A DNA stretch of 64,000 bases from Raphanus sativus. Taxonomy: Eukaryota > Streptophyta > Magnoliopsida > Brassicales > Brassicaceae. Shown in pieces: positions 39,501 to 50,691 of this stretch (within the stretch, counting starts at the first letter, position 1; the number at the start of each line of letters is the position of its first letter). The notes below the pieces were generated by a model. It saw only the letters and a program-made list of their open reading frames with translations. It did no database searches and was not told the DNA's origin. The position numbers and the translations under genes were made by a program. The stretch is taken from positions 13,710,106 to 13,774,105 of the forward strand of contig NC_079518.1 of NCBI RefSeq assembly GCF_000801105.2, in the 5' to 3' direction.

Positions 39501-41310
39501 CTCAAGTGTATGATAGATATGTAACCATATATAATTTCCCACTTTCCATTATTATAATTTATGCATGTGCAGTACTCAATTAGTTGATTAGTTGATCCGA
39601 TTATTTTCTCTCTTATCAGGAACAGATAAGCTGAAGGAGTGGGTAGCCCTCAAAGGTGAAGGTGATGAGGCCCCAAAAATAAGGACTGCTCGTTCTATTA
39701 CTGCCCTGCCATATGAAGGAACCAGGAAGAGACGTAGAGCTGCCATTGGGGATCCTGTTTGGAAAATTGGGGACAGGGTAGACTCGTGGGTTCATGACAG
39801 GTAACTGGCATCTCTTTTGCCTGCGGTTTTAATGCGTGCCCCTAACAGCAATGAGCCCACGACACAAATTCTGCATCGTTGGTTTCAACTTTCCGTATTG
39901 TGAAATCCTATTCATTCCACTAACTTTGGAAGCTGTATCTATATGTTTTGTTCTCCTTTAGTTGGTTGGAGGGTGTTATCACGGAGAAGAACAAGAAAGA
40001 TGAAAATACAGTGACTGTGCATTTTCCAGGTTCGTAAAGACGTGTGATGAAGATATCTCATTTTCATGCTCTAAACTGCTTCTCTGTATCAGTGTGCTCA
40101 GAACTTTCTTTTTTCTTTTTGGCAGCACAAGGAGAGACTTTGACTATCAAAGCTTGGAATCTTCGTCCTTCTCTTCTATGGAAAGATGGAAAGTGGATTG
40201 AATATTCTACTTCAGGGGAAAACATCAGCTCGTCACATGAGGTACCATGACCTTTCTGTGGAGCTAGAAGCTTCGGTTTGGATGCTTTGCTATTAGTGAA
40301 AGACCCTAAATTTTGAATTGCAGGGTGATACCCCAAAGGAGAAGCGTCCTAGACTAGGACCTCCAGCTCCTGTGGCTGAAGGAAAATACACGAAAATGGA
40401 AACTGCTGATGATCCGGATTTAGGTAAAAAGCCTCAAACTGGTGTTCTTGACCTCGGTGTTTCAGAGACTACATTTAACATCGGGACGAGTACCAGAGAA
40501 GCGGGCAATCCTGGTCCACCCCGAATGAAGAGGACAGGTTTACAAACGCAGGGAGCAAAAGTGATTTATGGTGTCCCTAAACCTGGAAAGACAAGGAAGT
40601 TCATGGACGTGAGCAAACACTACGTTTCAGAGGCGAGCCATCAAACTCGGAAACAGAAGGAACCAGCTAAGCCTGTGAAACCAATTGTGCCCCAAAATCC
40701 AGGACCAGGGAGCTGGAGATTGCCTTCTAAAACCGTTTCCAGAGAGAAACAGACAACAACATTGAAGCCCAAGAGTTTCAAACCTGCGCCCAAGACCAAA
40801 GAGAAACCGGTTGCTGCATCTAGGATAGTTCCCCGCATGGACTCTCGTAATACACCAGCCTCAAGTGTGGAATCTGATGATGCCGTTGGTCAGAGTGGAG
40901 AGAACAAAAGTACCGGATCTGGAACAGTTTCTAGTGTTACATCCAAGGGAACAGGGGAAGAGCAAAATAGTTCCTCGAGCACTACTGGTAAAGGGAAAGT
41001 GGCTCCTACTGCAGGGAGGTTAGCCAAGATTGAAGAGGATAAGGCGTTGGCTGATAATTCTTCAAATGCATCAGATGGAATGGAACCACGTAGATCTGTC
41101 CGCAGGATTCAGCCAACTTCTAGAGTAAGTATACATGATATTATTACATTAATTTCTTTACAGCAATCGCTTAATATGATCCTGATTCACTTTTGAATTT
41201 ATGTTTGCGTTGCTCTCCAGCTGCTTGAAGGTCTGCAATCATCGATGATGACCTCGAAGATTCCTTCCATGTCACAGGGCAGAAGTCACCAAAGTCGAAG
41301 CAAAAAGTAA
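33502..41310 (+). pseudogene. Tandem-Agenet nuclear protein (G2484-1 type), one frameshift
   Basis: Fourteen coding exons: 33502-35032, 35200-35625, 35768-35929, 36155-36474, 36580-36986, 37132-37184, 37261-37362, 37470-39171, 39268-39376, 39620-39800, 39962-40029, 40126-40241, 40324-41124, 41221-41310, about 2020 residues. It starts MDFDDDNDFQNQNLRLAGEE, after an untranslated leader that seems to be spliced at 33490. The N-terminal half is acidic and low-complexity. A middle stretch is alanine-rich (ASAAVAIAAAAAVAKAAAAA). Tandem Agenet (Royal/Tudor-like) modules lie in exons 9-12 (TAWYSANVLGLEDGKAYV; WKIGDRVDSWVHDSWLEG). The tail is basic (RRSVRRIQPTSRLLEG). It matches Arabidopsis At4g17330 from memory; Agenet proteins usually act in chromatin reading, but this one's role is unknown. 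In exon 8 the frame slips at 37556-37560 (PLSSPLW then GLSTPLETLQ), equal to one missing base. All other exons are open, so a sequencing error is quite possible. Confidence 0.88.
33972..34355 (+). repeat. Three coding tandem repeats in the Agenet protein
   Basis: Residues about 158-285 hold three roughly 43-residue units with the pattern E-x-SSMEEDN...LAS...VEDVDT...HDKIGTETTDSLLDQT. The second unit reads ELSIVEKNADVASIS...STKHDKIGTGTTDNLL and the third ESSMEANNTVLASV...GGHGTIRTETSDTLL. They lie within the disordered acidic N-terminal part. Confidence 0.8.
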
Positions 41311-41800
41311 CCGTAGAGGTAATGTTATATAGTGTCACGGTAGTAAAATGACTTGGAGGCAACCATATTGAGCTAAGACTATTTATTTTGTTTTCGGCAG
41401 GCAAAGTAGGTGATGGAAGGAGCATAAGCTAAGTGCACATAAAAACCTAAGAAGAAGAATATATGTTATTGGTTGGTTGAAGCTCCGTTGTTGGTTGGGG
41501 GAGAGATTATATGTTATTGTAGGTGTGTTTTGATGTTTATTTAGTCGGATGTTCTCTCTCTCTCACTCGATGCGTCTCAGAGAGATGAGATGAAGAAGTA
41601 TATTCGTGACATCGTTGTTACTAAACAACATTTTATTATTGCCAAGTATCATCATCATCTTCCCTTCCTCCTCTCATAAGTATAGTATGATGAAAATACA
41701 TTTATTTAAGATTATGATCCGCACAGCTGAATTTATTACACAGTTGTGATATTTGATTAGTTTCAAGGAAGCTATTACAAGAATGAATCATCCATCATCA

Positions 41801-44800
41801 TCAACCAGTTGAAGCTTTCTCGTTCTTCATGATCATATGGAAAGATTTGACTTTGTCTTCCTCTACGATCTCTCTGAGAACATCATCTTCAATCTTTTCA
41901 GCTTGCCACTGTGACGGGTCCTCTACAAATTCTTCGCTGAAAATCATACTTGAGACCCACTCTTTCCACGTCGTCCTCCTGTATTTGTCTTCCTCAAGTG
42001 TTCCTCTGGACAAGAGCTGGTAGACGTACACCACTTTCTGCTGTCCTGGTCTGAACGCGCGTGCTATTGCTTGCTTTGTCTTGGAAGGATTCCACTCCGA
42101 GTCAAGCATGATCACCCTTGAAGCAGCAGTTAGACTGATCCCTTCTGCACAAGCTGTGATGGAAGCCAGCAGAACACGAGAAGGACCTCCGTGTTCTTCG
42201 AATTTGTCTATCACTCTGCCTCTGTCAAACAGCTCAAGATCCCCTGTTAAGGTAAGGATCTCTCTCCCTCTCTTCCACCTGAACACATTCTCAAACAGCT
42301 CAAGAAACAGGCGGATGGGCGCAATGTTGTGGCAGAAGATGAGAATCTTCTCCCTCTTAACCACCCTAAACACGAGGTTCAGCACAAACATGACTTTGGA
42401 TCCTTTCTTGGCGTCATGCTTGAGCTTCTCAATCTCAAAAAGCTCCTCAGGGTTGAAGAACTTAGCACAACATGTAGAGGTTTTAACCAGCCAAGGATGG
42501 ATAGCTGCTAAGGTTATGAGAAGCTCCAACTCGAGGGGATAACCAGGGTAAGTGGACATTATCGTCTGAAGTTTGTTAAGAGTCTTGTGCTGTAAATCAG
42601 TGGAGTTCATCAACAACGTGTAGATCTGCAAACCAGGAAGAACATCACCACTTCCGCTTCCACTTCCTTCATAGTTATCGATGAAACCGCTGGTCATGTT
42701 CCTCAACATGTTAAGTCCTTGCAAGCGCTCGTCTCCAACTTTTGTGTCAATCTTCTTGGCTATGATGTCAAGGAAGAACTTCCTCGCTCTGTTTTCGATC
42801 AAGTGAGGCGCCTTTTGTACAGTTTGGTTGGTATTGAACTTCTCGTCCAACTCCATTAGAACCTCATGGATAAACTTGGGTCTAGCCAAGCACAAAGTGT
42901 TGAAGTACTCACAGAAGTTGTTCTGAAACAGTGTACCAGACAGCAGAACCCTCAAGTCAGTGTCAACTTTCATCAAAGCCTTTCGCAATCTCGACTTGGT
43001 ACTCCTAGGGTTGTGTCCCTCGTCTAGAACCAGAAGCCCTGGAGACTCTCTAAGTACTTTAGCCATATACTTTCTGTGAGCAAACTTGGAATCTTCTCTC
43101 ATCAGTGTTAGAAACGAAGTGTAACCCATTACAAGAACACTAGGCTGCGCATGCCACTTCTGAATCTTGTCTAAACAGTCGATAACATGACTAACATCTT
43201 GGCTCGGTTTCGGAATCCCCTTGAACTGAATCTTGTCCTCTTTGGCTACACAGTAGGTTCTACGGCCATGGATCAAGTGAACGGGAACTGGAATCTCCCA
43301 TTTGATGAACTCCTTGTACCATGTGTACAAGGTTGTTTTGGGAGCAAGAACCAAAGGCCTCTTCCCAGGGAATATCTTCAAGTAGCTTGCAAGAAAAGCA
43401 ATGATGAGAAACGTCTTGCCTGCTCCAGGGGTGTGAGAAACCACGCAGCCACCTATCTTATCTGAACTCGGATCCATCATGGAGGGAATCACTGACCCGG
43501 CTAGGTTCCTCCAGAGAAACTCAAAGGCTTTTCTCTGGTGCATGTGAAGTTTTCTCTTGAGCTGTGGTATTAGTGACCAAACGTTCTCACTTTCATCAGG
43601 CGAGGGAACCTCTTCTAAGGAAGCCACAGGCATAGTGAAACTGCGGCTCTCATCTCCATCTTGTTTCACCTTAGTGTCAATAATGTCTTCTTCGTTGATG
43701 TGCTTAGCCTCTGTGGTCCATTTCTTTTGTCTCGCCTGTCCGATAAAATGTACATTAATTAGAAGTTGAACATTACTATCTGCTAGAGTTTCACTACACT
43801 TACAAAAGGTGCAGAAACATCTCTTATCTCCGATCCTACATGACCACATAATCTGCAACACATTCCTATTTCTTCATTCAGTTCATAATCATGTTCACAA
43901 CCACTTGTTGCTTTCTGGAACGCCTCGTTATCCACTCTCAACTGAAATTATTATTAAAGATCAATGATTTTTGAAAAAGGAAAGTTTGTTAGGCAAGTAA
44001 TTAAAAATATTTCCAAAAAATAACATTACCTCATTGTCATCAAGAATGTAAGAAGAAGCCATACATAGTTCCATCTCCCTCCATAACATCTCATTCTCCG
44101 ACGTCTCTCCCTCACTATCATCATCATCATCCTCACTCGACCCGTCTTCACCTTCCATTGCAGTGCTTGTGGGGTTCTTTAACGCTTCCCATTGCTCAAC
44201 AACACTGTTTGTTTCCTTCTTGGCTGCAATCGTGGAGTCAATATTACTCATGTATGACTCTATCAGCTTGTTATAAGCACCTGCGCTCAATGTTCTCTTC
44301 TTGAATATCTGCGGTTCATCAGAATGTCCGGCTTTCCCATAACCAGACCTTATCCGGGAGCGTGATCCTGTTTTCTTTTGGACCGAGGACTTGCTCATGT
44401 TGTCAACCCAACCCAAGTCAGATTCCATCTCATCCATTTCAGACAACATCTTCTTCTTCCCATATTTAGACGTAGCTTTACTACGATACCTATCCATCTC
44501 ATCCATCAAATTACCACTCCACAAACTGTTTGCATTGAAACCAAACTCTTCCAACGGTATAGGGTCAAAGACAGGAGTGAAGGGAATAACTGAGAGCTCG
44601 CGGCTTCGACCAGTTCCATCTCTTTTCTTCATCTTCATCTTCATCTTCTTCTTCCTCTTCCTCGCTGCTTTGTCTACCAAAACAATCTCACTTTCCTTAC
44701 CCTTACTAAACCCCTTTGCGCTGCTATTTTCCCCAAAGAAGTGTGATAAGGGTAAGTACAAATCATCATCTGTATCTCTATCATCATCATCATTACTATC

Positions 44801-46115
44801 TTCTTCATCATCATCATCTTCGTCGTCATCAGTCCATGTGCTGTACTTATATGGCATCAGCCTTACCCATCCATCCTTTGAATCTGGCAGAACCCCAGAG
44901 AAACCATATCTTTCAGGCCTCATGTTTCTTCTCTTGGATCGACGCAGCTCCATCACCTCCTCCTCCTCCTCCTCTTCACTTTCCTCCTCCTCCTCTACAT
45001 GAACATAATCTAGAGCAGGAGTACCATTGCTCTCATCTGGACTGAATGTAACCACCTTTGACATGTAAACTCCATCTTCCACCGTTATATTCATTGCACT
45101 CAAACAAGAACTACTAGTAGACTCCTCTTCACCATTCACAATCAGATACACCATCTTGTTTTGGATTGTTTTGATATGGAACACTGTGCTTTTCAAGACT
45201 GATGTAACAAGAAGCCAAGAGAGATCAGACATGAACTTGCCGAGTGTAAGCCTTGTTTTCACCAGCGAAGCACTGTCCTCGGAGTATCTCCATCTGTAGA
45301 ACCGGTCCACGCTTTGTTCCTTGGGAAACTTTTGTAGAATGGAGATTTGGTCCAGTCCCATGAGCACAGAAGCTCTATTCATCCTATGCTTCTCCGAACT
45401 GATGCAGCCTTGGTCTATATAGATGCTGACGTAGAACTCACACAAGCACTCAGGTTCATGAGGCTTCCTCTCTATTGATACAATCTTTGCATCAACCCAA
45501 ACCTACATACACCACGCACACACAGAATCTCACAACAAGAAACCAAAATGATCATAGTTTCAAGGCAGGGCCGGTCTTGGACAAAGCTGTGGCCCCAAAT
45601 TTTTTGAGAAAAATTGTAATATAGATTTCCAAATTTGTAAAAAAAAAAAGAAAAATATTATTGAAACATTTTCTAAATCGCCTACAGCCCCTCAGGGCCT
45701 GCCTTTCAAGGGAAGTGAATGTAATACATACCGGGTCCAAGTCATCCTCTGGAGTCACTTCATCTTTCTGATAGAGAACACAAACATCAACACCGTGGCG
45801 TAGAAAAGTGGTGCAGTCGATGGTAGTGGCCTTTCTTGATCTAAGACGAAGCCATTGAAAAGGTTTTACATCATCCAATACATGCCCCTTCTCCAAAAGT
45901 CGCATGGTCATCGATCCACTCTCGACTCTTAAGTACTCCACGGCCTTCCAAGTCCCTGAACTGAACACCTCGAAAGCTGCACACAAGCAGATAGATGATC
46001 ACCTCTAAATGCAGAACATTATAAGTAATATATGGAGACATAGCATCTTCTTCTAAAAGGACTTACCGCATGGATCAAACGTATGGTTCAACTGATAGTA
46101 ACGCTTTCTCTTCAT
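41801..46115 (-). CDS. CLSY1: CLASSY1/2-type SNF2 protein of RNA-directed DNA methylation
   Basis: Five coding exons (46067-46115, 45732-45976, 44030-45502, 43804-43941, 41801-43735) give 1279 residues, near the 1256-1261 of Arabidopsis CLSY1/2. CLASSY proteins recruit Pol IV with SHH1 to start 24-nt siRNA synthesis. The N-terminal part (MKRKRYYQLNHTFDPC) is the CLSY-specific region, followed by acidic runs, a basic RKRKKKMKMKMKK, and a zinc-binding CEHDY...CCRLCGHVG. The helicase has Walker A SHTPGAGKTFL, the family's DEGHNPRST in place of DEAH, SGTLFQNNFCEYF, and motif VI ARAFRPGQQKVVYVY. No stops or shifts. The hAT MITE in intron 2 does not touch splice sites. CLSY1 versus CLSY2 could not be settled by eye; the symbol is the best guess. 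The Arabidopsis homologues are on chromosomes 3 and 5, so this copy looks out of place beside chromosome 4 genes. It is convergent with the Agenet gene. Confidence 0.93.
45558..45711. mobile_element. hAT-type MITE in CLASSY intron 2
   Basis: TTTCAAGG is exactly duplicated at 45558-45565 and 45704-45711, an 8-bp target duplication. The 138-bp insert begins CAGGGCCGGTCTTGG and ends CTCAGGGCCTGCC, with CAGGGCC-type termini of hAT elements. It contains a T/A-rich centre with an A11 run. It sits 20 to 60 bp inside both exon edges and leaves the splice sites intact. Confidence 0.85.
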
Positions 46116-47249
46116 TTTTTGATGACACACAAACGATCTCCTCCTGCAGTGAAACAAATATATAGAACAGTCAAAATATGAAACTCTCACATATAAAGTT
46201 TACCAGAAACAATCAGAGAATCTACACATATATATATATATATATATGTATATAGCTTCATCATGATTCATGATTATTTTTTTTTTTTTTTGAGCAAACA
46301 TGATTCATGATTATTTATCTAAAACTTTTTGTAGATAAAGAGGCATGACAAAAGCTTTAAACTTTATGTGTTTTTTTTGCTAAGATTTAAACTTTATATT
46401 GAAGTACAGACAAACCCAAAGATCTTTGAGGAACAGAGAGAGTCAAAAAGAAACAGAACATATGATCTTTATATTTGAAACATGATCATATTGTTTGTGT
46501 GGACATAAACCAACTTTTGTTACGGTTCTGGAAAGAGACAAACAAACGATGATCATGTACGGAACAGACAAAACTACAGATTGAGAGAAAAAACACAAAC
46601 TCATCATATGATATATATATATATATATATGTGGTGTAAAGAGAAGAACGATCAGAGCACACAGAATCAACCAATCACCACCTTGTGAGTGAAGTGAAAT
46701 GAGTTCCTATGTGGGATTGACCAGAAGGGGAAATTAGATTATAGAAAAATGATCAAAATCGAAAAGGACGGCGAAGAATACAATACCACACACACACACT
46801 CGCTCCCTGAGAATCTCGGGCAGTGTGTAACTTTTTCTCTCTCTTTTTGCATGAATTTGCGCAGAATCGATATAAAGTGATGAGAGATAAAAAAGGTGAG
46901 ATTGAAAGTGACTGAAGAGTAGTGTTTTATGTAAGGACCAATGGTACAATTGTCATTTCACAAAACCTGCTTTTTTTTGGGAAATAAATTCCTTTGACTA
47001 CGTAAATTAGATTTTCTTTCTAAATCAAAAGATTTCCTCGTAGGTAGATTTTCTCTTCTTTTTTTGCTTGGTAAATAGGGGATCAGCTGCCACCGTTTCT
47101 GTCAAAATTTTCATCATTCTCACATGTTACTCAGCGGTAAGACTGTCACTTTGAAGTGGTGGAAAGTGGTGGATGTCATCAGTTCTAGTTTGATTATCCC
47201 TAACCAAATGAATATGAGTTTTAGTATATGTTTTTTCTTTAACTTAAAA
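46116..47249. promoter_or_regulatory. CLASSY upstream region with microsatellites
   Basis: Non-coding on inspection. It contains (TA)n runs at about 46230-46250 and 46611-46631, a CA/TG run (cacacacacac, about 46788-46799) and a T16 run near 46280. A ctgcag-bounded acceptor-like site near 46141 suggests an intron in the 5' UTR of the CLASSY gene. Promoter elements were not resolved. Confidence 0.45.
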
Positions 47250-47865
47250 CTAGATTTTGACCCGCGCTTTGGAAGCGCAGAATATTTTACGATAAAAAAT
47301 TTCACTAATAACTTAACAAATATTTTGGTAATTTTTAGAAGAGTGTGTATTTAAATTCAATCCGATTGTGACTATACCCGTTAATCCGGAGATCTGACAA
47401 TTCAATTTTGGTTTTTAAAATATTCATATTAAAAAAGTCACTAAAACCCGAGACTAACCGATTGAACTGATGTATGACCGATATGTAATCTAATTAGATT
47501 TAAACTGTAATAGTTTCATAATTTGTAATCTTATAATCCAAATTTTAAAGTTTATTATTTTGCAATTTATGAAAATATGACGTTTCTACAAAATTTTAAA
47601 GAGAAAATGATAGATATAAAATAATAAGATTAATTATTGTATTATTTGGAAAAATTGATAGTAGTATAAAAATATTTTGTTTGAAAACATTGATAATAGT
47701 ATAAAGAAATAAATATATTGTTTGGAAACATAGATAGTAGTATAAATAAAGGAACATTTGTGATTTAATGTAGATTTAACTATAAAGTATAAAGGTGTAT
47801 TTAATTTAAAAATTTATAAAATAAATGTTAGATCCAACAGAATGTTTCTGTTTTAATAAGATAGA
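47250..47865 (-). mobile_element. Helitron, non-autonomous
   Basis: The 3' end at left has a GCGCTT-TGG-AAGCGC hairpin (47264-47278) and TCAAAATCTAG ending at 47250, host T next. The 5' end TCTATCTTATTAAAACAG starts at 47865 and is the standard Brassicaceae Helitron start. It is directly preceded on the minus strand by CTAG rather than host A, so it may abut another Helitron end. 616 bp, non-coding. Confidence 0.72.
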
Positions 47866-48079
47866 CTAGAGATAATTGGTTGTATATCCATATCAAGAGA
47901 GCCAATATTAAGTAAATACCTTCATGCATTTAAAACTTCATATAACTTGTAATATTTGTTGGTTGAACTTTTAATGTTAAAAAAAAAAACTTTTAATGTT
48001 GTTCATACACTCATTTTCTCATTATTTTATTTCTTAATTCCTATATAATCTTCATCCAAAGAATGAGATTTACCTTTCT

Positions 48080-48905
48080 CTCTCCTCCGCTTTTTCTAAA
48101 TCTAAAAGCAAACAATGTTCGGGTATGGCGTTCGAGCGGCGCGTGAGCACGCGTTCCGGCACCGGAGCCACTCTCTCTCCTTTCGGTCTCGTCTTTCCTT
48201 TCCTTCTTCAATCCCAAATTACTATCTCCGTCTTGTTATTGGTTCTGCTCTGGAGGACAGCTCGAATTTGTCTCTGCTCGCGAGGAGATCAAGGTCCGAC
48301 GTGGGTTCAGATGGTGGTGGAGTCTCGACGCAGTAATGGTCTGGCTTAGCTGTTGAAGAAGCCGGTTTTTTGGGTTGTACCGACGGTTCTTTTACCATAT
48401 GAAGAGGCCTCAACACGTAAAGGAGGTGGAGCCGCTTTGCTCTATTATGGTGGCTTTGGTTTCCGGTCGGCTTAGAGAGGCAGCGGTTGCGGTTGGTGGT
48501 CTCATTCTCGGCGTCTTGGTGAGCCGCCATCGTTTACTTCTGTCATGGATGTCTGGAGGTTCTCTCAACTCGAGGGCGAGCTTACTGTAGGGTAATGGAG
48601 TGTGATGTTGTCTTCATGGTGGTTCGTTGTGTTTTTTATGTCGCGGTGTTGGAGCGGTTATGACCGTCTCCAATACAGTGTGGTAAATGTTCATCTTCCG
48701 GTTCTTTCACTTTTCGACTCGTATTCTGGTTTTTCGATAAATCTTAGTCGAAGAAGTACTTTAGATTTTGCTTTTGAAAATTGATTGTTGTCTCTGTCGT
48801 GGTCACCGGTTTAACGAGTTCAAGTAACCATCTTTTGGCGGACACCCCGACTTAAGTGCTAGTCGGATCTGTTTCGAAGACATTCGGATACCAGGATCAT
48901 TAATA
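48080..48905 (+). other. GC-rich unclassified insert, possibly a non-coding retroposon
   Basis: An 0.8-kb block with distinctly higher GC than its surroundings starts near ctctcctccgctttttc and ends near ggataccaggatcattaataaaat. Three frames have overlapping open stretches of 60 to 75 codons, none resembling a protein I know. The CT-rich start and AATAAA-like end fit a transcript-derived insert, such as a Sadhu-like or LINE-5' fragment, but no tail or duplication was proven. Two Helitrons flank it. Confidence 0.4.
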
Positions 48906-49190
48906 AAATATTTTTTGGTATTAGACCATATATTAACTCATGAAAATATTGGAGAGCAAATTATGTATCAGCTAATTAATCATGTAATAAAAAAAAATAA
49001 GTTAACAAACTATGTAACCAACTATTATTTATGAAGTAATTTTGCTTACTTGTCATGTTCTCCATGATTTTAGCTAATTTTGCTTATTTGTCATATTTTT
49101 ATTAAGTTTAAACTAAATTATCATCGATGTATTATTTGTTTTGAGCTGAGTCAATAAATCATTAATTTAAATAATAGCCTTGATGAATAT

Positions 49191-49763
49191 TCTATATAAA
49201 TAAAAACGAATTTTATTTTATTAATAGTAAATTTATATGTTATATTAACTTTTCTTATTTGTCATATTTTTATTAGGTTTTAGACTTTTAGATAGGTTAT
49301 TAATTTATTATTAGTTTCTAACTATTCACTAATTTATTTTAATGATATAAAGTTTATATGTTATATGCTATATTAAATAATTGATTACAAAATAATATTT
49401 TAGAATTATCAAAAAGATAATTCTTCTATATATATTATTTTTATGCCTATCTGAAAACAATATTTTTATTATAAAAGTTAAAAAATTAAGATACAAAACA
49501 ATTTATTATTAAATATCAGTCAACCAAAAAATATAAATATATTTTCTAAACTATCTCTAAGATATGAGTGTTTTAAAAAACTTAACACAATAATAAGTAT
49601 ATATTTTGATAAAAAGTATTTGACATATATAAATATTTGATTTTTGATTTAACTATTTAAAAACATAAATAATAATTTATTATGCTGGTTTTAGATTAAT
49701 AAGACATAAACTAATAAGTATTTATAAGAAATTTATGCCCGCATATGCGGGCAAAACACCTAG
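49191..49763 (+). mobile_element. Helitron, non-autonomous
   Basis: The 3' end is clear: a perfect 16-nt palindrome, GCCCGCATATGCGGGC (49737-49752), then AAAACACCTAG to 49763 and host T. The proposed 5' end TCTATATAAATAAAAACG at 49191 is reasonable but not preceded by A, so the left limit is uncertain. Non-coding and very AT-rich. Confidence 0.65.
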
Positions 49764-50691
49764 TTTGTAATATTTAATCAACTTTGTTAATCAGCATTAA
49801 TATGACTATAACATCTAAAATATGTATCACAAAGTGGTCATATAAAATTGAAAATCCACTAAAACATAAATTAATATCATGTAATAAGTAAAATGCCGGT
49901 TAACATAAATGTTATCCTTACCGGAAAAAACTTCGCGAACTAGCTCTTCTCCAAACCCGGCCGAAAAGTTTGGTCCAATTGTCTGAGGGCCTGATAAGAA
50001 AACAATTGGCCCATCTCAAACTCTAAAAATCAATGCTGACCTGACACAGTAAATACAGTTTTGAAGGTGCATGATACCCGCCGGAGACTACGACCCTGTT
50101 CCTAACACTTATAAAAGGAGAGCAAAGAAAAAGAAGAAGGAGAAGAGCCTGAAGAGGACCCAAGACTTAATATCAAACCTATACTTAAGTTACTCTTGTG
50201 TTCACTTGTATTCTTAAGTTACTCTTGTGTTCACTTGTATTCTTAATTTCCTATACCCTTTGTTCATCACAGTTGTTTAAGCTTATAAGATAAATAGCGT
50301 ATATCTTCATATTGAAATCATCAATATGCAATCCTTTTGCAGATTACTTCTTTGATACGTTAGTATAAACTTTAACCTTACTTTTTTGAGTAGATTTTAA
50401 GATCCCTCATTTGGCAGTAGAAAGAAAGAGGATTGAACACAAAACCCCTATGAAGATTCTAACTTGAGACACATATCGCAATGACCGGAATGAAAACATA
50501 TATAGAAGTCACATGAAATCACCTTCCGTTTGCATTTGGAAATGTAATACCTAAGGGTTAACGTGTGCAAGTGTGCTATTGCAAGTTGATGATTTCACAT
50601 GTTCCATAAACCGACAAAGAAAAGCTTTATTACTGCCAAGTTCAAGTATACAAAACAGTCATTATTAACTTGACACTAAAGTATAGTTAAG
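49764..50691. other. Intergenic DNA with a 29-bp tandem duplication
   Basis: The 29-bp unit starting cttaagttactcttgtg is present twice in perfect tandem (50184-50241). Just before it is a small transcript-like stretch with ataaaaggagagcaaagaaa. No gene could be supported. Confidence 0.5.

Noticed and set aside
44391..45002. 203-codon plus-strand serine-rich frame
   Set aside because: It is antisense to the acidic repeats of CLASSY exon 3 (GAT/GAA codons read as Ser) and has no independent support.
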